Positions 1 through 8,374 of a stretch of DNA of 64,000 bases are shown here, piece by piece. The first letter of the stretch is position 1. Each line of letters opens with the position of its first letter. The stretch spans positions 1-64,000 of the forward strand of contig NZ_JWTA01000003.1 of assembly GCF_000813825.1 (NCBI RefSeq), given 5' to 3'. The position numbers were made by a program, and so were the translations under genes. The notes under the pieces are model-generated. The model saw only the letters and a list, made by a program, of their open reading frames with translations. It was not told where the DNA came from and did no database searches. The stretch is from Chryseobacterium taiwanense. GTDB lineage: Bacteria > Bacteroidota > Bacteroidia > Flavobacteriales > Weeksellaceae.

Positions 1-57
1 AGAAAAATCAAGATAACCAAATCCGATAATAAACCTACAACGGAAAAGCAAGGATAG
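1..57 (+). CDS. Probable C-terminal tail of an upstream gene (partial)
   Basis: Frame 1 is open from the first base to a TAG at 55-57. It gives an 18-residue lysine-rich tail ending TTEKQG. Charged tails of this kind are common at protein ends, but the piece is too short to identify or to prove coding. The gene would start outside the window and lie upstream of the structured RNA at 100-220. Confidence 0.35.
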   Translation, partial: RKIKITKSDNKPTTEKQG

Positions 58-99
58 AAACAAAAAACAAGTAATTATGTTGGTTAGGGTCATATATTA

Positions 100-220
100 A
101 TTAAGTCTGGCTTTATAGCCCCGATTGAACGGTATGTTTGAGCTCTTTTTACTGGAATGGAATAACCGGTAGACAGGTGTAAAAAAGCGAGTAGTGAAAG
201 CGGGAAGAAGCTCTTAATAT
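100..220 (+). ncRNA. Structured RNA element resembling the Flavo-1 motif
   Basis: An outer stem pairs AGC/CCCG at 117-123 with CGGG (201-204) and GCT (210-212). An inner stem pairs 145-152 with 179-187, with one bulged A. Between the stems are the purine-rich strings GATTGAACGG and GTGAAAGCGGGAA. From memory this matches the Flavo-1 RNA motif, a conserved flavobacterial structure of unknown function. A perfect hairpin terminator follows at 301-341. No downstream + strand gene is present, so it is not an obvious 5' leader. The stems are seen; the family name is recalled and not tested. Confidence 0.5.
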
Positions 221-300
221 AAAAGAGTAATACTATACATCGTCAAGAATTTAATTACAAAAAATATTTATTGCAGATTTAGGTTTCGATAAATAATAGT

Positions 301-341
301 CAACAAAAAATCCAAAGAAAAGATTCTTTGGATTTTTGTTG
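301..341. terminator. Strong bidirectional hairpin terminator
   Basis: An inverted repeat of about 18 bp (301-319 with 324-341) has a four-base loop, with A and T tracts inside the arms, so it can act on both strands. It would end the + strand RNA at 100-220 and the - strand operon whose last gene stops at 433. Confidence 0.75.
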
Positions 342-432
342 TTAGTATAATTACACTTTGTAGTTTGTACATTCATATAGACAAAATTGAAGTAAATTAT
401 TCCGTTCTGTTTAATCTTGGTATTTTAATTGA

Positions 433-1470
433 CTATTGGTGGAAATTTATCTGGGCAGTATAGGTAGCTGCAGGAACTGTTACAGAAACTCCACCAAGTC
501 TTATAGATATCGGAATAGTGGAATAAGATACCTGAGTTACTAGTGCACCTAATATGCCAGAGAACATAAGCTCAAAAAAATTAGAGTCTGTTTGAAGTAT
601 TTCTGGGTAAGTAGTACCATTATTGAAATAAGCACTACACAAGCATACACCGGTGACTGTGCCTGTACCTCCATTTCTATTTGCATAAAGGCGAAGAGAA
701 TTATTCCAAATCGTAGGGAGATAATTCATCTTGATTTGAGAGACTATACTTCCAGTTTCTAAAAGAGTAAGACCTAACAGTACATTACGAGGAATAGTAT
801 AAGTTCCTAATGTAATAGGGCTAATAGGATTACTAGTAGTATATGGACCTCCTGTATAATCGTTCCCTGCTTCTGTGATGGGTGAGATGGTAATAGCAGA
901 AGAGCTTCCTGCAACATTTACTGGGATATTTGCTGAAGGGGAAACTCCACTATCGGTAATAGTGTACGTCACAGTAACTGTATTATTGGAGGTATTAAGA
1001 TTAGTATAGGTATTGGGAGATACAGAAAGAGTAAGTTGATGACCATTACCAACACCATTTCCGGTATAGGCTCCTCCGATCCCACTGATGATCGTAGTTG
1101 GTGTCGTAGAAAGAGTAATTTGTGAAGAGGGTGTTCCTAATGTACCTGCTCCACTCCCCGAAGCTGCTGCGGCTTGTAATTTTACATCAACACCAGGAAT
1201 GAGCTGAGTAATGGAAGCTGATATGCTTCGCGAACCACCTGAAGCCACTGCTGAAGTATAGTTAAGCCATTTGGTTGTGTTATTGGAAGGATTTACTAGG
1301 CGATTTCCTGCTTCAGTAGGCTTTGTAAGATCTAAATTGATGCTACTTGTCTGCTCAATATCCATTAAAGCAACTTGTGGTAAGGTAAAGCTAACAGTAT
1401 ACGTCTGTGCTAAGCTAGGATAAAACGTAAGAATAAGCAAAGAGAATAATATTTTGGTATAGAGTGTCAT
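433..1470 (-). CDS. Secreted two-domain fimbrial tip/adhesin-like subunit
   Basis: A 345-residue protein with a signal peptide (residues 1-21, ending SLA-Q). Residues about 24-180 are homologous to the whole mature 191-residue protein encoded at 5110-5685. Both share the pattern P-x-VAL-x-DIE, PTEAG, W-LNY, the -x-GVD-x-K segment, II-SGIG-x-AYTG, and an ending TVTYTI. Residues about 185-345 form a second, unrelated Ser/Thr/Gly-rich beta domain with a CLC motif. The ATG overlaps the stop of the barrel protein gene by 4 nt, so it is the last gene of the operon. By analogy with CS1-type pili (subunit, chaperone, usher, tip) it could be the tip subunit. This is inference from gene order and shared domain; no pilin family is recognised directly. 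Confidence 0.45.
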   Translation of the reverse strand: MTLYTKILFSLLILTFYPSLAQTYTVSFTLPQVALMDIEQTSSINLDLTKPTEAGNRLVNPSNNTTKWLNYTSAVASGGSRSISASITQLIPGVDVKLQAAAASGSGAGTLGTPSSQITLSTTPTTIISGIGGAYTGNGVGNGHQLTLSVSPNTYTNLNTSNNTVTVTYTITDSGVSPSANIPVNVAGSSSAITISPITEAGNDYTGGPYTTSNPISPITLGTYTIPRNVLLGLTLLETGSIVSQIKMNYLPTIWNNSLRLYANRNGGTGTVTGVCLCSAYFNNGTTYPEILQTDSNFFELMFSGILGALVTQVSYSTIPISIRLGGVSVTVPAATYTAQINFHQ

Positions 1471-4223
1471 TTTTGTTTTTTTATTTCGTTATATCCTACT
1501 TTTATACCTTCCTGTTGATATTTAATTTCTGTTTGCTGTTTTACAATAGTGATGACTATATTTTTAGTTTCAGAAGGTTTTAATTCAAATTGAAGGTTGT
1601 CTGTTGATATTTTATATCGTTTATCCAATCCGTTTCGATAGATTTTCAGCGTCCAACTTCCTGGGCGTAAATAAGTGAAGTCAAATGGTTCTCCTATAAT
1701 ACATATCTTACGATAGATTTGTTCTCCATTGGTAGCTTCTACAATGACACTATTATTTTTTTTGCTGTCTTTTTTAGGTAGATAATTGGCAAAGACATAC
1801 TGACTCTTTTCTTCATTTTCGTTAAGCACAATACTCCCTTGAATATTGGCAGCTGTAGTCAAACCGAAATTATAAATATTCTCTTTGTGAATAAGATGCA
1901 AGGTTGCAGGAAAATTAGAATAGGGTATATCATTTAATTGGGTGGTCGATTTATCTATTTCAAGGAAATAATCTCCGGGAGGAACATTCTTGAATACATA
2001 ATTCCCGGCTTTATCGGTAATAGTAATATGATTTCCGATAATTAATCTTATACCATCTACTTTTTTTACGCCAAGATTACTGATATTTCCGGATAAAGTA
2101 GTGTATTCTGCAATTTTTTGTACAGGAACATTCATCCGAAGAGTATAGCGTACAGAAAGTATAAAGTCTTTGTTGGAAAGATCTCCACGTTGTAAATTAT
2201 AGCGTCCTGACACATCTATTTCATGATTTTTGAAAAGCTGATGATGGAATAGAGCTTCAAAAAGATTTCTGTCCTTAAAATAATCTTCAGGCATATAATT
2301 ATTCTGATAAAAAATACTGAAGTTTGTTTTATCTGACAATCTGCTAATCACTCGTGCTCCGATATAGGTATTCTTTTGATTTTGCAGTTGATATCTGGAG
2401 GTAATTGCATAACTTCCAAATAAACTAAATGAAGTTTTAAATTTTTCAAATCCAATATTGGCTGTATAGAAAGTAGAATTTCCGGAAAATCCGGTCAGAA
2501 AGTTATTGGTATTACCAAATTGACCTTCAAGATTAACAGTAAATTCTCCTATTTTCTGATTTACGCTTACTCTAAAAAATCTTTCATCATAATCAAATTG
2601 CCTTGGCATAAGACGATCCTGGTATTTTTGATAACCACCATTTAATGCAATAAACCCTGTTTTTATATAATTATATTGAGCCCCATATTGTAAATAGCGT
2701 CTGTAAGGAGCTGCCAATAATAAAGTATCTCTTTGATAGTTTTGTGCGTCCTGTATGAAATTGGCAAACAGAGTGACTTTTTTTAAGGGTCTATATTGTA
2801 TGTTTCCGTTAAGAGTATTTGCATTAGAAAAATAACCTGCAAATTTAGGACTGGCTTTTAAGTACATCAGGCTTCCGCTGACTTTCTTAAAATTGGCATA
2901 CGTTTGAAGCATATATGCTGTTCCTTGTGTTTCATCAGTTTTACTGTAGGTAATTTCTCCAGAAAGATCAAGGTTTTTAAGAACCTTAAATTTACCTGCT
3001 ACATAAGGCAAATGAGTATTGGAGTTAAAAATTGTATTGACAGATGTAAAATTGTTTTTTTCTGAAAGAGGGGTTTTATAAAGATATCCGACAGCAATCT
3101 CTGACTCTCTTTTTATTTTAAATTTCGAATAAATATTAAATTCTTCCTTAATATCTCTGAAAAATCTGGGACGATTATAAAAACCTCCAATACTAATCTT
3201 TTTAAAATCATAACGCAGTTCTGCCCCTCGTCCATATCTGGCGAATTCTGTTAGATAAGATGCTGAATAGGTTTTATCTCCAAGATGAACAAAAAGATTG
3301 GCATCTTTATAATTGATAAAATATTCTTCGTATGGAGTAAAAGCATTGAAGTCAATCGGATTTTTAGTTGCTGCATGAAACTCGATCTGATTGGTATTTT
3401 TATTATTCAAACTACCTTTACCATAAACTTCTCCTTGAAAACCATCCTGATAAACGCCTCTATTCCGGCTTCCTATAAAAGAAAGTGATGCCGAAACTGG
3501 AAGACGAAAATAAATATCTTCTTCAACAGGTTTGGTCGAAATAATTTTGACACTGCTATATGCGGTTGTTGCCTGATCAGGATTAATGGTAGAACGTGCA
3601 GTAAGATGTAAATTTTGATAATCATTTTTACCTAAATTCGGATCTGTATTTTTAATAACCGTGATTACTTTATTAGCTCCGGGCGGAAGAATCAAAGTAC
3701 TCACCTGGCTTATTAGTGAATTACTACTTTCCATTACCAGATGTTCTTTGGTATTTCCGTTATTTTTAAGAATAAAAGTAGCCCTTATTACCTGTCCTGC
3801 TTTTACAAACTCAGGAGAATCTAGCAGAGTAATAGAAATATTCCGACGTTCGGCAACAATGATTTCTGTTTTTTCGGTAAGCTTATTCTCGGTATCCTTT
3901 TCCGAAATATGCAATGAAATTTCATAGTTTCCTGCAGAAGTTTCTGCAGCAATTCGTAAGGGAACAATATAAATTCTGGTATCAAATGGAGAAACTGTAA
4001 TCTCATCTTTTATAAGGATAGGACTAATAAAAGAAGATGGACTTTCAACATTCAACAGGTAAGTTTTACTTGCGGAAGATGTATTCTCTATTTTAAAAGA
4101 AACAGAGGTAGGGGCTCCCGGTCGTAAACTATCTTTTTTAATAACAATTCTATGAGATTGTTCTTGAGAAAAAATTAGTATTGGGAATAATAGGATGATA
4201 TATATAATCCATTTCCTAATCAT
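1467..4223 (-). CDS. Large outer-membrane usher-like beta-barrel protein
   Basis: 918 residues with a signal peptide (1-19). Two beta-sandwich modules at about 22-125 and 128-228 look like CARDB/NEW3 domains (IKNTSS- and LKNNGN-type strands). A long run of alternating amphipathic strands, about 235-695, fits an outer-membrane barrel. A CarboxypepD_reg-like module at about 705-775 contains KAGNYVFKNVPPGDYFLEI, and a last sandwich covers about 800-905. The stretch at about 298-342, with HLGDKTYSASYLTEFARYG followed by RGAEL, resembles the first barrel segment of CS1/TcfC-type ushers. It overlaps the chaperone-like gene by 8 nt and the tip-like gene by 4 nt, so all three are translationally coupled. 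A usher role is inference; a plain surface-export barrel is the alternative. Confidence 0.5.
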   Translation of the reverse strand: MIRKWIIYIILLFPILIFSQEQSHRIVIKKDSLRPGAPTSVSFKIENTSSASKTYLLNVESPSSFISPILIKDEITVSPFDTRIYIVPLRIAAETSAGNYEISLHISEKDTENKLTEKTEIIVAERRNISITLLDSPEFVKAGQVIRATFILKNNGNTKEHLVMESSNSLISQVSTLILPPGANKVITVIKNTDPNLGKNDYQNLHLTARSTINPDQATTAYSSVKIISTKPVEEDIYFRLPVSASLSFIGSRNRGVYQDGFQGEVYGKGSLNNKNTNQIEFHAATKNPIDFNAFTPYEEYFINYKDANLFVHLGDKTYSASYLTEFARYGRGAELRYDFKKISIGGFYNRPRFFRDIKEEFNIYSKFKIKRESEIAVGYLYKTPLSEKNNFTSVNTIFNSNTHLPYVAGKFKVLKNLDLSGEITYSKTDETQGTAYMLQTYANFKKVSGSLMYLKASPKFAGYFSNANTLNGNIQYRPLKKVTLFANFIQDAQNYQRDTLLLAAPYRRYLQYGAQYNYIKTGFIALNGGYQKYQDRLMPRQFDYDERFFRVSVNQKIGEFTVNLEGQFGNTNNFLTGFSGNSTFYTANIGFEKFKTSFSLFGSYAITSRYQLQNQKNTYIGARVISRLSDKTNFSIFYQNNYMPEDYFKDRNLFEALFHHQLFKNHEIDVSGRYNLQRGDLSNKDFILSVRYTLRMNVPVQKIAEYTTLSGNISNLGVKKVDGIRLIIGNHITITDKAGNYVFKNVPPGDYFLEIDKSTTQLNDIPYSNFPATLHLIHKENIYNFGLTTAANIQGSIVLNENEEKSQYVFANYLPKKDSKKNNSVIVEATNGEQIYRKICIIGEPFDFTYLRPGSWTLKIYRNGLDKRYKISTDNLQFELKPSETKNIVITIVKQQTEIKYQQEGIKVGYNEIKKQK

Positions 4224-5016
4224 TTTTAACTTCTAATTCCACATTAAGAGCAAAGGCATTTTCATCTTCATCAGTTGCTATGATTACAGCGTTGTATTTA
4301 TCAGGAAGAATTTTACTGATATCTATATCGAATGATTTCGAGGTACTAGGAAGCAGTCCCATCTGTAAACTGGAAAACGTGCCTACTTTTTCTCCTGTTC
4401 TGCGATTGTAAATTTCAATATTGGCAGTAGGTTTACAATATACATTTCCATTGTTAGTAATTCCTATTTTTACACTCTGCTGTTTTCCTGCTTTTTCTAC
4501 TTTTACACTTTCAAACTTAAGAGCAGGCTTCACATTTTCAGTATCATAATTGGTAATGACCTGAATGGCATATCGAACAATAGAAGTAATATTTACTCCT
4601 GGTGTATTGTTACTCGGTTTTATATCTTCGACAGGTTCTACAATAATAACACTCCAATAACTGCCAGACTGAAGATCTTTATCAGGTACGGTAATTTCAT
4701 AATAAACATCCGTTGTTTCTTTAGCATTCAGACTTACTAAATTTGTATTTAGTTTTATCCAGCCTGTATTTGATTTCTCGTTGGTATGAGGGGCAGTATA
4801 ATAGGTCGTTCCATCTGCTTTATAACTGAAGTCCTGCAGGAAAATTTTTACATTTTGAGGAGCATTTCCTGTATTCTGTAAGCTAACTTTTCCTTTATAT
4901 ATCTGTCCGTTCTCAACTTTGTACATATGAGTGAGACCATTAAGCACGACAATACCTGCTTGCAATGATGCGAACTGTAAAATAAAGGCAAGAAAAAATA
5001 AAATACGCTTTATCAT
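4216..5016 (-). CDS. Two-domain periplasmic chaperone-like protein
   Basis: 266 residues with a signal peptide (1-20). Two Ig-like sandwiches follow. Domain 1 (about 25-135) has the strand VSLQNTGNAPQNVKIFLQD, the motif KSNTGWIKL, and SGSYWSVIIVEPVE. Domain 2 (about 150-260) has VKIGITNNGNVYCKPTANI. The layout recalls PapD-like pilus chaperones or DUF916/DUF3324 proteins of WxL systems. The gene sits between the subunit gene (93 nt upstream) and the usher-like gene (8 nt overlap), where a chaperone is expected. Domain 1 and its soluble secreted form are seen; the function is inferred from context. Confidence 0.5.
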   Translation of the reverse strand: MIKRILFFLAFILQFASLQAGIVVLNGLTHMYKVENGQIYKGKVSLQNTGNAPQNVKIFLQDFSYKADGTTYYTAPHTNEKSNTGWIKLNTNLVSLNAKETTDVYYEITVPDKDLQSGSYWSVIIVEPVEDIKPSNNTPGVNITSIVRYAIQVITNYDTENVKPALKFESVKVEKAGKQQSVKIGITNNGNVYCKPTANIEIYNRRTGEKVGTFSSLQMGLLPSTSKSFDIDISKILPDKYNAVIIATDEDENAFALNVELEVKND

Positions 5017-5053
5017 GAAGAATATCTTTAAGAATAAAAGACACAGAAAAACA

Positions 5054-5079
5054 AGAAGAAACTTTGGCTAGATTCTTCT
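5054..5079 (-). repeat. Intercistronic inverted repeat after the subunit gene
   Basis: AGAAGAA at 5054-5060 pairs with TTCTTCT at 5073-5079 around a 12-nt loop. It lies in the only real gap (93 nt) of the fimbrial-like operon, just after the one-domain subunit gene. Such hairpins can stabilise or attenuate transcripts so that the major subunit outnumbers the assembly proteins. Only the repeat itself is seen. Confidence 0.3.
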
Positions 5080-5109
5080 CATCTTAGTGTTTATATGGTG
5101 TTTTTTTAT

Positions 5110-5685
5110 TTAATTATCAGAAATAGTGTATGTTACGGTTGCTGTAGACGTTGCTGTAGCAGATAAATTTTGATAATTAACACCTGTTGCCGAAACTACC
5201 GAATAAGACAAATTGTGACCATTACTTGCTCCGTCACCGGTATATGCACTTCCTATTCCTGAAATTATAGTTTGGGGTGTAGCGGTTAATGTCAATTGAG
5301 AAGCTGGGTTTCCTAATAAACCTCCTCCTGCTCCTCCGGTTGCACCTGCAGCTGTTACTTTAATGTCTACACCTTGAATTACTGCACCTAATTGTACAGA
5401 AATAGTACGGGTTACATCTGCAACAGATTTAATAGAAGAATAATTAAGCCAAAGAGTATTATTAGTACTGGCCGGAACTATGGGTAAGCCTGCTTCTGTA
5501 GGAACCGTAAAGCCCATTGTAAGGTTTTTGCTGGCAGTTGGTTCAATATCAACCAATGCTACTTCAGGAATACTTATCGTAATATCGTGAGCACTTGTGT
5601 TAGAATCTGCTTGTGCTTTCATATTGGTAGAAATTGCTACAAAAGCAAAGCATACTGCCAATACTGGAAGGTTTAATCGTTTCAT
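5110..5685 (-). CDS. Secreted one-domain subunit, putative major fimbrial subunit
   Basis: 191 residues with a signal peptide (about 1-25, ending MKA-Q). One Ser/Thr/Gly/Ala-rich beta domain follows, homologous to residues 24-180 of the protein at 433-1470. The mature N-terminus, HDITISIPEVALVDIE, alternates hydrophobic and polar residues as a donor strand would. It is the first gene of the four-gene - strand operon. No lipobox is present, so it is not like the lipoprotein-derived type V pilins of Bacteroidales. A Bacteroidota -7 box is not evident within 190 nt upstream. The subunit role is inferred from size, duplication and operon position. Confidence 0.5.
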   Translation of the reverse strand: MKRLNLPVLAVCFAFVAISTNMKAQADSNTSAHDITISIPEVALVDIEPTASKNLTMGFTVPTEAGLPIVPASTNNTLWLNYSSIKSVADVTRTISVQLGAVIQGVDIKVTAAGATGGAGGGLLGNPASQLTLTATPQTIISGIGSAYTGDGASNGHNLSYSVVSATGVNYQNLSATATSTATVTYTISDN

Positions 5686-5777
5686 GTTTCTTTAGTTTGT
5701 TTAGTGAAGTGAAGATAAGAAAATTTAATAAAATATGCTGAAAATATTATTTTATTGTAAAAATCGCAGAGTTTTAT

Positions 5778-5790
5778 GCCTATTTTAGGC
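5778..5790. repeat. Short palindrome upstream of the fimbrial-like operon
   Basis: GCCTA and TAGGC are separated by TTT. It lies about 95 nt upstream of the subunit gene start and could be an operator, or a weak hairpin downstream of the Omp85-like gene. Nothing else distinguishes it. Confidence 0.2.
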
Positions 5791-5881
5791 AATATTTACA
5801 AATAACTCCACTTTATATTTTACTTATCAAACGCTCGTCTACAGTAAAAAGAAAACTAATTTTGGGAATTAACGAAATAAA

Positions 5882-7486
5882 TTAGAACCTACTTAGGATT
5901 CCCCAGTGAATTTTAATATCATTAAATTTAAAAGGATTTCCGAACTCATTTCCGTTAGAAAGTTGGAAACTCATGAGGCCTATAGGGATAAAAAAGTTGA
6001 ATCCAAACCCAACACTATAGAGTTTGGGCTTTACATTTAAAGATTTGTTGTTGAGTTGACCGTATTGTCCGAACAAATCGAAGAAGGCTTGGCTTCCGAT
6101 TAAGTATCGGTATTCTAAACTTCCGTAGTAATAAAAATCGGCGGCGAGAGAATTTTCATTAAAGCCCCGCATAGAATTCCACCCACCGAAACGGTATAAT
6201 TCATTAGCTGAAAACTCAACCTTAGAATCCATCATAGCTCCTTCTCCTTTTATGTTAAGGAAATGGTTGCCATTAATATGATAATTATGCTCTCCAAAAA
6301 AATAGAATTGATTTTGATTGGCTTTAATATTATCTTTGGTATATGTTGTCGTTAAGAAATCATATCCTGCATTGATTCTTGTTTTGTAAAGAAAAAGATC
6401 AATATCGGTAGGTTCTGTCATTTCAAACCATACACCGAGACCTTTTTTATTGTAATCTTTCCCTTGGATATATAAACTATCAATGATACTCGATGTTTCA
6501 AAAGTGCCTCGAAGTCCTATTTTATTCCTGTTATTAATATGATAGTAAAGAGCCGGAAGCATTTTCACATTGGCATACGTAGAATCCTGTCTGAAAATAT
6601 TGATTTTCATATTCAGTCCGACATTCGATTTGAAAAGATAAGGAATATCGGTTTGAAGGTCGAAAGTCTGTCCTTTATCCGGGTTTCTTTGCCAGTATAA
6701 ATTAATTGCTTCAAAACCATTAAACATATTCTTGAAATTCACATTCAAGGTTCCATTTAGGGTGAACTTATCTGTTTTATCATTTCCGAAACCAATGACC
6801 CCATCAAAAGTATTGGTCTTTTTCTTTTCTAGAAAGAGATAAATTTGTGTAGAATCTTTGGTGAACAGTGTTTGTGGTTGCCGTTCCAAAGAGAGAAAAG
6901 GATGACTTTGGAAGTTTTTATTAATGGATAAAAGATTTTTATCATCATAAGTTTTACCTTTAAATTCCTTTTCAAGATTTTTTACGAATCTTTTGGGAAC
7001 TTTTACGTAGCCTTTCATCACAAAACCATCAATTGTTCTTTTATCATTCTTATTGATGTCAAGATTTACAATTGGGTAGCCGTTTTTCTGCCCTTTATAT
7101 TTCGCTTTAATTCTGCTGAAAGAATACCCATCGTCAATGTATACTTTATTGATGCTTTTCTTGGTTGAATCTAAATTCTTTGTAAAAAACTCTTTTTTTG
7201 ATTTCAGTTTCGTAACTAATGAATCTGAAAGGTCAACATAGGTTTCATTAAAGTTTTTTCCTTTGTCATAAAAAATCTCTGTACTGTCGCCTTTTACTTT
7301 TACTTCTTTCAGTTGAGTCAGAAAATAATTGCTTTGAGAAAGAGAATCCAAGAATTTAGCAGCCGAAAGAGAGTCTTTTACTTTTTTTTTGGCGTTGGTT
7401 TCAGAATCTATAAGCCAATAATGTTTCTTTTGCGCTTGGGTAAAAACGCAAAATAACACAAAGAATATTTTCAGGAATAGCTTCAA
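5882..7486 (-). CDS. Omp85/BamA-superfamily outer-membrane protein
   Basis: 534 residues with a signal peptide (1-18, ending TQA-Q). Residues about 50-215 look like one or two POTRA modules (KRTIDGFVMKGYVKVPKRFV, with Y-x-D-x-x-LLSI-N). From about 225 a 16-strand-type barrel runs to a C-terminal F. The Omp85 signature RGF is present (GWNSMRGFNENSLAAD, near residue 440). BamA is usually 800 residues or more, so this is a short member resembling TamA/TpsB-type or flavobacterial BamA-like proteins. It is not the essential BamA itself. It likely inserts or exports proteins at the outer membrane; the substrate is unknown. A -7 box lies at 7542-7549. Confidence 0.75.
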   Translation of the reverse strand: MKLFLKIFFVLFCVFTQAQKKHYWLIDSETNAKKKVKDSLSAAKFLDSLSQSNYFLTQLKEVKVKGDSTEIFYDKGKNFNETYVDLSDSLVTKLKSKKEFFTKNLDSTKKSINKVYIDDGYSFSRIKAKYKGQKNGYPIVNLDINKNDKRTIDGFVMKGYVKVPKRFVKNLEKEFKGKTYDDKNLLSINKNFQSHPFLSLERQPQTLFTKDSTQIYLFLEKKKTNTFDGVIGFGNDKTDKFTLNGTLNVNFKNMFNGFEAINLYWQRNPDKGQTFDLQTDIPYLFKSNVGLNMKINIFRQDSTYANVKMLPALYYHINNRNKIGLRGTFETSSIIDSLYIQGKDYNKKGLGVWFEMTEPTDIDLFLYKTRINAGYDFLTTTYTKDNIKANQNQFYFFGEHNYHINGNHFLNIKGEGAMMDSKVEFSANELYRFGGWNSMRGFNENSLAADFYYYGSLEYRYLIGSQAFFDLFGQYGQLNNKSLNVKPKLYSVGFGFNFFIPIGLMSFQLSNGNEFGNPFKFNDIKIHWGILSRF

Positions 7487-7541
7487 CTCTAAATTTATCT
7501 AAACCATTAACATGTATTTGGAATATTAAATCTTAATGGCT

Positions 7542-7549
7542 CAAAAATA
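7542..7549 (-). promoter_or_regulatory. -7 box TATTTTTG for the Omp85-like gene
   Basis: The - strand sequence TATTTTTG matches TAnnTTTG and lies 56 nt before the start at 7486. No clear -33 TTG is seen. Confidence 0.4.
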
Positions 7550-7579
7550 TGTAAATAAAATTTGTTTTAATAACTGAAA

Positions 7580-8374
7580 CTAAGCCAGTTTATTATATTT
7601 CTTCATTAAATTTTCATAAGTTCCCTGTGGAAGAATCCATTTTAAAGGAACTCCTATTTTTTGTCCGAATTTACCAAAATAGTAATGAGCTTTCCATTGG
7701 TTTTTATTTAAAAGGGCATCAACATATTCCGCAACTTCCAAAGGTTCAGTTCCGTCTCCAACATGAGAATTCATCAAAGCATATACTTTATTGAATACAT
7801 TTTTATAGGGCTGAGAAACTTTTGTTCTCACACGGTTTTCAGCAATATTCGTTTTAATATCACCTAAATGAAGAGAGCAAACATTTACATTCCAAGGATA
7901 GACTTCATATCGCATTGCTTCAGTCACTTTATCCAAAGCTGATTTAGAAGCAGAGTAAAATCCACGGAAAGGAAGTCCCATTTCACTTCCGATACTGGAA
8001 ACATTGATGATTTGTCCGAATTTATTTTCACGCATCTTGGGCATTACAGCACTCATCATTTGAACAGCTCCGACTAAATTCAGATTGAATAGTTTCAAAA
8101 TGTCTTCTTTTGAAGAATCTTCCACAGCTCCTACCATTCCCATTCCAGCGTTGTTGATTAAAACATCGATCCTTGTTTCTGTTGTTAATAATTGTGCAAT
8201 AGCATTTTGTACCGCTTCATTATCTGTAACATCCGTCGGAATAGACGTGAAATATTGGCTTTCAGTATGTTTTCTGCTCAAACCATACACTTTATGACCT
8301 TTCTTACCGAAATATTCTGCTAATACGAAACCGATTCCTGATGACGTTCCCGTGATGATAATAGTTTTTGACAT
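7580..8374 (-). CDS. SDR-family NAD(P)-dependent oxidoreductase
   Basis: 264 residues. The classical short-chain dehydrogenase features are all present: cofactor motif TGTSSGIG (8-15), NNAG near residue 74, catalytic Ser in NVSSIGS and YSASK near residue 140. Length and motif spacing fit a complete cytosolic classical SDR. Substrate cannot be read from the sequence; such genes are often annotated as sepiapterin reductase-like or ketoreductases. The start codon overlaps the stop of the preceding gene by 1 nt (TAATG arrangement), so it is co-transcribed with the secreted protein and aroA upstream. Confidence 0.85.
   Translation of the reverse strand: MSKTIIITGTSSGIGFVLAEYFGKKGHKVYGLSRKHTESQYFTSIPTDVTDNEAVQNAIAQLLTTETRIDVLINNAGMGMVGAVEDSSKEDILKLFNLNLVGAVQMMSAVMPKMRENKFGQIINVSSIGSEMGLPFRGFYSASKSALDKVTEAMRYEVYPWNVNVCSLHLGDIKTNIAENRVRTKVSQPYKNVFNKVYALMNSHVGDGTEPLEVAEYVDALLNKNQWKAHYYFGKFGQKIGVPLKWILPQGTYENLMKKYNKLA

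Noticed and set aside
24-300. A tRNA or rRNA fragment at the window start
   Set aside because: No acceptor/anticodon/T-arm arrangement or CCA end is seen; the pairing fits a different structured RNA.
433-5685. Type V (Fim/Mfa) pilus locus of Bacteroidales
   Set aside because: Subunits have ordinary signal peptides and no lipobox, and the locus has a barrel protein and a chaperone-like protein, which type V loci lack.
5882-7486. The essential BamA
   Set aside because: It is too short at 534 residues and has only one or two POTRA-like modules, so it is a shorter Omp85 relative.
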